Shown piece after piece: positions 57,407-64,000 of a stretch of DNA of 64,000 nt (positions within the stretch are counted from its first letter, which is position 1; each line of letters opens with the position of its first letter). The notes below the pieces were generated by a model. The model was not told where the DNA came from. It saw only the letters and a program-made list of their open reading frames with translations, and searched no databases. Origin of the DNA: Rathayibacter sp. SW19 (lineage in GTDB: Bacteria > Actinomycetota > Actinomycetes > Actinomycetales > Microbacteriaceae); the NCBI RefSeq assembly GCF_030866825.1, contig NZ_CP133020.1, positions 4,340,001 to 4,404,000 of the forward strand. The letters run 5' to 3'. The position numbers and the translations under genes were made by a program.

Positions 57407-58899
57407 AACGCCTGATCGAGAGCAACATCGACGACGTCTCGATGTATCGCTTCGTGATCTACGCTCTGGCCGCGATAGCCGTGACCGCCGGCGTGCTGAG
57501 CCTGTTCGGAGAGGTGCCGTATGACCTGCTGCACCTCGTCGCGTCGTTTGCGCTGATTGGCGTTGTCTGCTGGGGATCAGGCGCACTGTTCGCTCTGATG
57601 TTTCGCACCACGCAGAACCCGGGATCCTGGCTGATCACCACCCTGCTGCTGTTCTTAATCTTCCCGGCACCGACCACACCAAGCGGCGTCGTGGCAACAA
57701 TGGTCGTGGCGCTCGCGGCCTCCGCATCGAAGTATCTGCTTGCATTCCGCGGTCGGCATATCTTCAACCCGGCGGCTGTCGCGGTCGCCATCACGGGGCT
57801 CGTCGGCCTCGGCTACGCGACCTGGTGGGTGGCCTCGCCCGTGCTGCTGCCCATGACGATCATCTGCGGCGGCCTCACCGTGTGGCGGGTGCGACAGCAG
57901 TTGATGGCGGGCACGGCCATCATCGCGTCTGTCGCGACCCTCATCGTGGTCGCTCTCGTGCGGAATGTCGACGTCGCATCGGCGCTGGCGACCGGCGCGA
58001 CATCCTGGCCGATCCTGTTCCTCGTCGCGTTCATGCTGACCGAACCGCTCACCTCACCGAGCACGCTGCGCTGGCGCGTGGTCTACGCCGCACTGGTGGG
58101 CCTACTCGCCTCCGCCCAACTGCCGATTCTGACCCCGGAGGTCGCTCTCCTGATCGGCAACATTCTGGCGTTCGCCGTCGCCCAGCGGCGACGCATCCGG
58201 CTGACGCTGGACTCGGTCGACGAGATCGCGCCCGGAACGTTCGAGGTGGTCGCAACCCCGCGGCATCCGGTGTCGTTCCAGCCCGGCCAATTCCTCGAGC
58301 TGGAGCTGGCGCACGCTCGACCGGATGCCCATGGGGCGCGACGCGTGTTTTCGATCGCGTCCTCGCCCGCCGAGTCCGACATCCGTTTCGGCTTTACCAG
58401 CGGCGACGCAGTGAGCAGTTTCAAGCGCGCGCTGATCGCGGCCCCACACGGTACCGTACTGACCGGCACCTACGTCGGCGGCGACCTGCGACTGCCCGAC
58501 GACCCGAGGTTGCCGCTCGTGCTCATCGCGGCCGGCATCGGCATCACGCCGTTCCGCTCGATGCTTGGACACCTGCTCGAGCGCCCGCACCGGCGGGACA
58601 TCACTCTCGTCTACGGGGTCAGTCGCCCCGAGGACTTCGTTTACCGCGACCTCATCGAACGGGCCGCGCGGGCGATCGGCCTGCGCGCCGTGCTCGTGGT
58701 CACCCAGCCGGACGACGATTGGACCGGGCCGATCGGGCGGATCACGGCCGAATTGCTCGCCGACGCTGTGCCGAACTTGCGGGCTAGCACGGTCTATGTC
58801 TCCGGTCCGAGCGGGCTGGTGCACACGGTGCGCCGCGATCTGCGGCGGCAGGGCATGCCGGCGCGGCGCATTAAGACGGATGCCTTTCTCGGCTACTGA
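57403..58899 (+). CDS. NqrB/RnfD-like membrane domain fused to an FNR-type reductase
   Basis: A 498-aa fusion. Residues 1-270 are a polytopic domain like NqrB/RnfD (GRHIFNPAAVAVAITGLVGL; LFLVAFMLTEPLTSPSTLRW). Residues 270-498 are an FNR module: FQPGQFLELELAHARPDAHG, RRVFSIASSPAESDIRFGF, VLIAAGIGITPFRSM, YVSGPSGLVHTVRRDLR. It should take NAD(P)H electrons and pass them through the membrane to the flavinylated FMN-bind protein. Third gene of the operon. Overlaps apbE by 4 bp. Confidence 0.9.
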   Translation: MKRLIESNIDDVSMYRFVIYALAAIAVTAGVLSLFGEVPYDLLHLVASFALIGVVCWGSGALFALMFRTTQNPGSWLITTLLLFLIFPAPTTPSGVVATMVVALAASASKYLLAFRGRHIFNPAAVAVAITGLVGLGYATWWVASPVLLPMTIICGGLTVWRVRQQLMAGTAIIASVATLIVVALVRNVDVASALATGATSWPILFLVAFMLTEPLTSPSTLRWRVVYAALVGLLASAQLPILTPEVALLIGNILAFAVAQRRRIRLTLDSVDEIAPGTFEVVATPRHPVSFQPGQFLELELAHARPDAHGARRVFSIASSPAESDIRFGFTSGDAVSSFKRALIAAPHGTVLTGTYVGGDLRLPDDPRLPLVLIAAGIGITPFRSMLGHLLERPHRRDITLVYGVSRPEDFVYRDLIERAARAIGLRAVLVVTQPDDDWTGPIGRITAELLADAVPNLRASTVYVSGPSGLVHTVRRDLRRQGMPARRIKTDAFLGY

Positions 58900-58997
58900 A
58901 TCGGATGCCAGCGGGCTCGCCGCGCCTGGAATGTTAACGGTTCGTGAACGATCGTTTCACGCAAACGATTTTTGTGAACATTTCGACCATTTCGAGT

Positions 58998-59009
58998 TAG
59001 GCTGCACGT
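58998..59009 (+). promoter_or_regulatory. Leaderless -10 box of the HAD-phn operon
   Basis: TAGGCT (58998-59003) followed by 6 nt and GTG at 59010. The 60 bp before it contain the near-repeated units TCGTGAACGATCG and TTTGTGAACATTTCG, which may bind a regulator. Confidence 0.6.
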
Positions 59010-59819
59010 GTGACCGTCGCCAATGCTGCCCGACCCGTTCTCGTCCTCGACTTCGACGGGACCGTCTGTATCGGAGATGCGCCGGTCTGGGCCTACGCTG
59101 AGGCCGTCATCGCCGGCCTGCTCGATGACGCGAGCATTGCGGACCGCGATGGCGACGCATCCGCTGAACTCGATGCGGGAATTCGCGCACGACTCGGCGC
59201 CTTCTTAGACGGCGAACCTGGTTCCCCGGCGTACATCGACGGATATTCGGCGGTCGCCGCGTTGGCCTCCGATCGCGCGACCGCGGACGAATTGCAACGC
59301 GCGTACCTGACCAGCCGCCGCGCGCTCGCCGACGGCAGACTGCCGGTCTCGACGCCGACCGGGCTGCACGATCTGTTGCACGAGCTCGGCAGCCGCGTCG
59401 AGCGGGTATTGCTCACGAACGCGCCGGATGACGGCATCCGCGAGACGCTCACCGCGCTCGGCCTGGCCGACGCAATCGACCGGGTTGTGACGGATGCCGA
59501 CAAGCCCGCCGGTTGGGCGACCCTCCTGCCAGAGCTGATTGGCGATCGCTCACCGGCGACGGTTTTGGCGATCGGCGATATCTGGGGCAACGACATCGCC
59601 GCGCCACTTCGCGCTGGATGCGCGACGGCGCTCATCGACCGTTTTTCCCATCACGCCGGCCCGGCGCACGCTGTTGCTCGCACGTTCGAGGAGCTGTATC
59701 CGGATGTTCGCGCTTGGGCGGCTAATCCGCACGCCTTTGTCGCCGCGCATCCGCTTGCTCTCGACGGACCCGCACGGTCAGAATCCAGGCCGTCAGAATC
59801 CGCACTTTCTGAACCATGA
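59010..59819 (+). CDS. HAD-superfamily hydrolase heading the phosphonate-transport operon
   Basis: A 269-aa HAD phosphatase-like protein: motif I VLDFDGTVCIGD, motif II VLLTNAPDDGI, motif III around DADKPAGWATLLPE and motif IV AIGDIWGNDIAAP. The start is GTG with a leaderless promoter. The end (PARSESRPSESALSEP) overlaps an in-frame start used by no one; phnD begins 35 bp later. A role in releasing phosphate from an imported phosphonate or phosphate ester is an inference from the neighbours. Confidence 0.87.
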   Translation: MTVANAARPVLVLDFDGTVCIGDAPVWAYAEAVIAGLLDDASIADRDGDASAELDAGIRARLGAFLDGEPGSPAYIDGYSAVAALASDRATADELQRAYLTSRRALADGRLPVSTPTGLHDLLHELGSRVERVLLTNAPDDGIRETLTALGLADAIDRVVTDADKPAGWATLLPELIGDRSPATVLAIGDIWGNDIAAPLRAGCATALIDRFSHHAGPAHAVARTFEELYPDVRAWAANPHAFVAAHPLALDGPARSESRPSESALSEP

Positions 59820-59854
59820 CCCACACCGCACAACCATCACAGAACAGGAACGCA

Positions 59855-60886
59855 ATGATACGCAAAAAGTTTGCCATCGCGACGGCCATCGGCCTCGCGC
59901 TGGTCACCACACTCGCGCTCAGCGGGTGCGGCGTGAAGCAGCAGAACATCTCAGCACCCACCTCCTCGAATGGCGCGGCGGCCGGTCCGTGCACGGGCAA
60001 GTCGAACGACAAGGCGGCCGCGCCGACTCAGCTGACGCTGGCGCTCGTGCCCTCCGGCGACGCGAGCAAGCTCGTCGAGTCGGTCAAGCCCCTCGAGGAC
60101 GCACTGACGCAGCGGCTCGGCATCCCGGTGAAGGGCGTCATCACGCAGGACTACCAGGCGGCGGTTGAGGCGATCGGCAGCGACCAGGCACAGATCGGCA
60201 TGCTGCCGAGCCTGCAGATGAGTCAGGCCTGCGACAAGTACGGTGCCGTTCCTGCCCTGCAGACACAGCGCAACGGCAAGTCGAGCTATGCGGCCCAGTT
60301 CTTCACAAACGATCCGGCGAAGTACTGCTCAGACACACCCGTCAAGGGCGCAAACGGCATGTTGTACTGCAACGGCACCCAGTCGGGCCAGGGCCCGGCT
60401 GGTCTGGACAGCATCAAAAAGATCAAGGGCGCAACCGTGTCGTTGCTGCAGGCCGCCTCTCCCGCTGGCTACATCTTCCCAGTGGCCGCGCTGAAGAAGG
60501 TCGGCATCAACGTCGACAACGACATCAAGGTCGTCCAGGTCACGGCGAACGACGCCAGCGTTCTCGCGGTCTACAACGGTGACGCCTCCGTGGGCACCAG
60601 CTATTGGGATGCTCGCGAGGTCGTGCAGGCTGACACGCCGGACGTCGGCAACAAGGTCGTCGTCTTCGCGTTGACCGACGAGATTCCGAACGACGGCGTC
60701 TCGCTCAGCGCGAACCTGAGCAAGAAGTGGCAGACCAAGATCGCCAACGCGATGAAGGACTACGCTTCCACGGATGAGGGAGTCAAAACACTCACTGCGA
60801 TCTACCAGATCACCGGTCTGGTCGACGCGAACCCTGCCAGTCTGCAGAAGACACAGGCAGCCGCCGCATCCATCGGTCTGGGCTAG
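59855..60886 (+). CDS. phnD: Phosphonate/phosphite ABC transporter substrate-binding lipoprotein
   Basis: A 343-aa PhnD-type binding protein: lipoprotein signal IRKKFAIATAIGLALVTTLA with lipobox LALSGC (Cys at the mature N-terminus), then VPSGDASKLVESVKPLEDAL (PhnD start) and the ligand-side segments QDYQAAVEAIGSDQAQIGML and NDASVLAVYNGDASVGTSYW. It delivers phosphonate, phosphite or phosphate esters to PhnCE. ATG at 59855 with SD agga. Followed by the repeat array at 60895. Confidence 0.93.
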   Translation: MIRKKFAIATAIGLALVTTLALSGCGVKQQNISAPTSSNGAAAGPCTGKSNDKAAAPTQLTLALVPSGDASKLVESVKPLEDALTQRLGIPVKGVITQDYQAAVEAIGSDQAQIGMLPSLQMSQACDKYGAVPALQTQRNGKSSYAAQFFTNDPAKYCSDTPVKGANGMLYCNGTQSGQGPAGLDSIKKIKGATVSLLQAASPAGYIFPVAALKKVGINVDNDIKVVQVTANDASVLAVYNGDASVGTSYWDAREVVQADTPDVGNKVVVFALTDEIPNDGVSLSANLSKKWQTKIANAMKDYASTDEGVKTLTAIYQITGLVDANPASLQKTQAAAASIGLG

Positions 60887-60894
60887 GCAGATCC

Positions 60895-61165
60895 GGTGGT
60901 CGAGTAACGAGCGCCAGCGAGTGTATCGAGACCCGGTGGTCGAGTATCGAGCGCCAGCGAGTGTATCGAGACCCGGTGGTCGAGTAACGAGCGCCAGCGA
61001 GTGTATCGAGACCTGGTGGTCGAGTAACGAGCGCCAGCGAGTGTATCGAGACCCGGTGGTCGAGTAACGAGCGCCAGCGAGTGTATCGAGACCCGGTAGG
61101 AGAGTCCTTCGGTCGAGTCGGGTCTCGATACGGGTCTCGATACGCTCGTTCCTCGCTACTCGACC
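60895..61165. repeat. Five-unit 40-bp repeat array plus inverted arm between phnD and phnC
   Basis: Units start with ggtggtcgagtaacgagcgc at 60895, 60935, 60975, 61015 and 61055 and end in tatcgagaccc (two units carry single-base changes, e.g. gagtatcga at 60941). An inverted copy with ggtctcgatacg (doubled) and ctcgctactcgacca runs to 61165. The array fills the whole 304-bp gap between phnD and phnC, and could fold as a large hairpin. Same family as in pdhC (3980) and the permease gene (62007). No spacers, so it is not a CRISPR. Confidence 0.93.
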
Positions 61166-61190
61166 AGCGAAATGGCAGAAGGGGCATGAA

Positions 61191-61997
61191 ATGAGCAGTG
61201 AGAACACCAGCGGTGCGGGCATCCGCTTCGACACGGTTGCAGTGACCTACCCGAACGGATTCTCCGGCCTGAAGGCGGTCAGCCTGAACATCGAGCCGGG
61301 CGAGATGGTCGCCGTGGTCGGGCTCTCCGGCGCGGGCAAATCCACACTCGTGCGTACCATCAACGGGCTCGTGCCGATCAGTTCCGGCGAGATCACCGTT
61401 GGCGACCATCGGTTGTCGCACCTGCGTGGCAAGGAGCTGCGCACACTGCGCAGCGAGGTCGGCATGGTCTTTCAGAGTTTCAACTTGGCCAAGCGCACCA
61501 CCGTCATCAACAACGTTCTGATGGGTCGACTGCACCACACATCGACCTGGCGAACCCTGTTGGGCGCATGGAAGAAATCCGACGTGGAACTCGCGATGCA
61601 GGCATTGGAACGCGTCGAGATCGTGTCGAAGGCCTATACGAGCGCGTCCGAGCTTTCCGGCGGTCAGCAGCAGCGGGTCGCGATCGCCCGCACCCTTGCG
61701 CAGCGGCCGAAGGTGATCCTCGCCGACGAGCCCACAGCGTCACTCGACCCACCGACGTCGCACGTGGTCATGCGCGACCTGCAGCGCATCAACGCAGACC
61801 TCGGCATCACCGTCGTCGTCAACCTGCACTTCCTCGACCTCGCCCGGCGCTACGGCCAACGCCTGATCGGGCTGCGCGGCGGCGAGGTCGTCTACGACGG
61901 CCCCGGTGCGGATGCTGACGAGAAAGATTTCGAGGCGATCTACGGTCGATCATTGACCGCCGAGGACGTGCTTGACGCGCCGGTGGTGTCGCCGTGA
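61191..61997 (+). CDS. phnC: Phosphonate ABC transporter ATP-binding protein
   Basis: A 268-aa ABC ATPase: Walker A VGLSGAGKSTLVRTI, signature LSGGQQQRVAIARTL, Walker B VILADEPTASLDPPTS, H-loop NLHFLDLARRYGQR. It drives the PhnE permeases. ATG at 61191 lies right after the repeat array. Overlaps phnE by 4 bp (GTGA). Confidence 0.95.
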   Translation: MSSENTSGAGIRFDTVAVTYPNGFSGLKAVSLNIEPGEMVAVVGLSGAGKSTLVRTINGLVPISSGEITVGDHRLSHLRGKELRTLRSEVGMVFQSFNLAKRTTVINNVLMGRLHHTSTWRTLLGAWKKSDVELAMQALERVEIVSKAYTSASELSGGQQQRVAIARTLAQRPKVILADEPTASLDPPTSHVVMRDLQRINADLGITVVVNLHFLDLARRYGQRLIGLRGGEVVYDGPGADADEKDFEAIYGRSLTAEDVLDAPVVSP

Positions 61998-62878
61998 CAA
62001 ACGCGAGCACCCGGTGGTCGTCTAGCGAGGCACGAGCGTATCGAGACCCCGTCACCAGGTCTCGATACGGCCGCGGGCGGCCTACTCGACCAACGGTCAA
62101 GGGTCGCCCGATCAAACCCCGCACGTGGTGGAAGACTCTCGTCGCCGTCGTCGTACTGGCAGGCATCACGATCTGGGCAGCGGTCGCCATCGGGGTCGAC
62201 TTCGGCGCGCTGGTGCGAAACGCGCAGAACGCGAGCAACACGCTCATTCAACTCACACAACCCGACTACTCGTTCTTTCCCCAGACCGTCCCTGCACTGG
62301 TCGAGACCATTCAAATGGCGATCATCGGCACGGCCGTGAGCATCGTGATCGCGCTGCCGGTTTCGTTCTGGGCATCCCGGGCGACCAATCCGAACAGTGT
62401 CTTCCTCGGGATCACCCGCTTCATCATGAACGTCGTGCGCAGCGTGCCCGACCTGCTCTACGCATCCTTGTTCGTCACGGTTATCGGCACAGGCGCACTC
62501 TCCGGCATCATGGCCCTGGTGCTGTTCAACCTCGGGATCATGGTCAAACTGATCTCCGAAGCGCTCGACGGCCTCGACCGCGGCGGGCAGGAGGCCGGCC
62601 TCGCGGCCGGCGCGACGTGGACAAAGGCGAACCGCGCGGCAATGCTCCCCGAGGTCGCGCCCAGCTACATCTCGCAGACGATCTACGTGCTCGAACTCAA
62701 CATCCGTGCATCGACAGTGATCGGCCTGGTCGGCGCGGGTGGTCTGGGCATGCTCATCGACAAGGTGCGCACCTTCTACCAGTACCACTACCTCAGCCTC
62801 GTCATCCTTGAGATCCTTGTGCTCGTCGTGCTGCTGGAACTCCTGAGCTCCTACGCACGCAAGAGGTTGATCCGATGA
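61994..62878 (+). CDS. phnE: Phosphonate ABC transporter permease, N-terminus encoded by a dispersed repeat
   Basis: A 294-aa permease. The permease domain has the EAA-like loop GLAAGATWTKANRAAMLPEV with VLELNIRASTVIGLVGAGGL, and about six membrane helices. Residues about 5-34 (RWSSSEARAYRDPVTRSRYG ...) come from a copy of the palindromic repeat at 62007-62095, read in frame; the usual PhnE N-terminus is short. GTG start overlaps phnC. No alternative start after the repeat is visible before the first helix (TWWKTLVAVVVLAGITIW). Confidence 0.9.
   Translation: MTNASTRWSSSEARAYRDPVTRSRYGRGRPTRPTVKGRPIKPRTWWKTLVAVVVLAGITIWAAVAIGVDFGALVRNAQNASNTLIQLTQPDYSFFPQTVPALVETIQMAIIGTAVSIVIALPVSFWASRATNPNSVFLGITRFIMNVVRSVPDLLYASLFVTVIGTGALSGIMALVLFNLGIMVKLISEALDGLDRGGQEAGLAAGATWTKANRAAMLPEVAPSYISQTIYVLELNIRASTVIGLVGAGGLGMLIDKVRTFYQYHYLSLVILEILVLVVLLELLSSYARKRLIR
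62007..62095. repeat. Palindromic repeat copy translated in the phnE N-terminus
   Basis: Direct arm cacccggtggtcgtctagcg ... gtatcgagacccc followed by the inverted arm caggtctcgatacgg ... ctactcgacca, about 89 bp in total. It lies just after the phnE start codon, and the frame reads through it without a stop. Confidence 0.85.
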
Positions 62879-63813
62879 GCGCAATGACGACCACAGCACC
62901 GAAAATCACGCCCCCTTCGACGGGCTCCGTGATCGCCGCGCGGCCGCACAAGCCGCACAACCTTCTGCGTAAGGGAATCTGGGTGCTGGTCACCCTCATC
63001 GTGCTGGCTGCATTCTGGAGTGTCGACATCTCCTGGGATGCCCTTCTCACCTTCCCGCAGAAGCTCGTGCACTATCTGGGGCTGATGTTCCTGCCGCCCG
63101 CCTGGGCACAGTTGCCGGCGGCGATCGGTGCGACGATGCTCTCGGTGGCAATGGCCTGGTTCGGAACCATGCTCGGCATCATCATCTCCTTCCCATTGAG
63201 CCTGCTCGCCACCCGTGGGCTGATGCCCGGCGTCGTGCGCTTGCCGTTGCGCGGACTCTTCGCCGTTCTCCGTGCCGTGCCCGAGGTCGTCATCGCCGTG
63301 CTGATGCTCTCCGTCACCGGCCTCACCGCCTTCACCGGCGCGTTGGCAATCGCGCTCGGATCGATCGGCACACTCGGCAAGTGGGGGTACGAGAGTTTCG
63401 AGTCCGTCGACCGTGGTGCCATCGAGGCCGCGACTGCCGCGGGTGCATCCCGGGTGCAGGTCATGCGTTGGGGGGTCTGGCCCAATTCGAAGCCGGATGT
63501 GCTCGCGTTCTGGCTATATCGGTTCGAGATCAGCGTGCGCGCTTCCGCGATTCTCGGGCTGATCGGCGCCGGCGGCATCGGCAAGATGCTGATCGACAAC
63601 ATCCAATTCCGCATCTGGGATGTGGTCGGCATCCTCATGATCGCGGTTGTGGCGATCACGATGCTCATCGACCAGATTTCCGGCACTGTGCGCAATCGGA
63701 TCATTTCGGGCCGGTGGGAGTTGCCGATCGTCTCCGCCCTCAAGCGGCGTTCTGTTCGCCGTGCTCGCACAGAAGCCTCACCGACCATTCGCGAAGACGA
63801 AGGTGAACTGTGA
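62875..63813 (+). CDS. phnE: Phosphonate ABC transporter permease, second copy
   Basis: A 312-aa permease paralogue with IEAATAAGASRVQVMRWGVW (EAA-type loop) and FEISVRASAILGLIGAGGIG. N-terminal extension of about 35 residues before the first helix (KGIWVLVTLIVLAAFWSVDI) and a basic C-terminal tail. Overlaps the first permease by 4 bp (ATGA); the two probably form a heterodimer. Confidence 0.93.
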   Translation: MSAMTTTAPKITPPSTGSVIAARPHKPHNLLRKGIWVLVTLIVLAAFWSVDISWDALLTFPQKLVHYLGLMFLPPAWAQLPAAIGATMLSVAMAWFGTMLGIIISFPLSLLATRGLMPGVVRLPLRGLFAVLRAVPEVVIAVLMLSVTGLTAFTGALAIALGSIGTLGKWGYESFESVDRGAIEAATAAGASRVQVMRWGVWPNSKPDVLAFWLYRFEISVRASAILGLIGAGGIGKMLIDNIQFRIWDVVGILMIAVVAITMLIDQISGTVRNRIISGRWELPIVSALKRRSVRRARTEASPTIREDEGEL

Positions 63814-63845
63814 CCCGCGCGGTGTCGGCGGCAATCTGCATCGGG

Positions 63846-63905
63846 AGTGTCCGTTTCGGACAAGAGTATCTGCAAGTGCAGCAACTCTCGCCCGAAACGG
63901 GCACT
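63846..63905. terminator. Hairpin downstream of the phn operon
   Basis: Arms agtgtccgtttcgg (63846-63859) and ccgaaacgggcact (63892-63905) pair at 13 of 14 positions, with a smaller CTGCA-TGCAG hairpin inside. No T-tract. Confidence 0.6.
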
Positions 63906-63951
63906 ATCGGCAGCGCCACGGCACGTCGGTGGCGACCGGTAGGGTGAGCGC

Positions 63952-64000
63952 GTGACGACATCGGAACCATCGACCTCAGACACGCAAGCGCTTCGCATTC
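63952..64000 (+). CDS. Start of a further gene, cut by the window edge
   Basis: GTG at 63952 lies exactly 6 nt after TAGGGT (63940-63945), the leaderless pattern seen elsewhere in the window. Sixteen codons are visible (MTTSEPSTSDTQALRI), too few to name the product. Confidence 0.5.
   Translation, partial: MTTSEPSTSDTQALRI

Noticed and set aside
58940..58976. Intrinsic terminator (CGTTT-cacgc-AAACG followed by ATTTTT)
   Set aside because: The stem is only 5 bp and lies within the promoter-proximal repeats of the HAD gene; too weak to call.
60895..61165. CRISPR array
   Set aside because: The 40-bp units are directly adjacent with no unique spacers, an inverted arm follows, and no cas genes are near.

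Overview
The window is a GC-rich stretch of a bacterial chromosome whose gene content and style point to an actinobacterium, most likely family Microbacteriaceae. Supporting signs are the many GTG starts, ATGA/GTGA stop-start overlaps, small actinobacterial families (DUF3817, DUF3151, TIGR03086 mycothiol-dependent type, SufU, deazaflavin/F420-type nitroreductase), and many TANNNT-N6-start leaderless promoters. The genus cannot be fixed from the sequence alone. No tRNA, rRNA, CRISPR array, prophage or intact insertion sequence was seen.

Layout. 0-5 kb: 3' part of purQ, then a TetR gene divergent from a pdhABC operon (E1alpha, E1beta, E2 of a 2-oxoacid dehydrogenase). 5-13 kb: small membrane and VOC proteins, a phosphotransferase next to a truncated gene fragment, purL, a DUF2231-Rieske fusion, and a chorismate mutase-SDR pair. 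13-20 kb: a YCII/ECF-type sigma factor pair, a methyltransferase behind a DtxR/IdeR-like iron box, a lactonase-like beta-propeller and purA. 20-23.5 kb is a decayed region with an internally deleted SDR gene, a MazEF-type remnant and an MFS-transporter remnant, mixed with two intact TetR genes. One TetR gene faces an operon that begins with an unannotated 35-codon ORF. 23.5-30 kb: mug, a Tat-exported phospholipase C/phosphoesterase, a ferredoxin-reductase-like flavoprotein, a CGNR/VOC/PNPOx group and sufU. 30-39 kb: a complete molybdenum-hydroxylase locus, mocA-coxD-coxE-xdhC followed by coxS-L-M-G. The large subunit carries the form II motif AYRGAGR. 39-49 kb: redox enzymes, two independent ArsR-AHSA1 modules, small membrane proteins, a LysM lipoprotein and a PfkB kinase. 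49-55 kb: a YeiH-type transporter divergent from LysR, and a TetR / ABC-ATPase-like / YhgE-Pip operon whose ATPase has lost its P-loop. 55-59 kb: an AbrB-VapC toxin-antitoxin pair and a three-gene flavinylation operon (FMN-bind protein, ApbE, NqrB/RnfD-FNR fusion). 59-64 kb: a HAD-phnD-phnC-phnE-phnE phosphonate/phosphite uptake operon, then the first codons of another gene.

The most unusual structural signal is a palindromic repeat family (core ggtcgagta-cgagcg, ending tatcgagacc) present at three loci. One copy is translated in the inter-domain linker of E2, one is translated at the N-terminus of the first phosphonate permease, and one is a five-unit array plus inverted arm between phnD and phnC. 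A second recurring signal is regulatory: at least fourteen starts in the window fit leaderless transcription, and several repressor genes carry a palindromic operator overlying the -10 box and the start codon.
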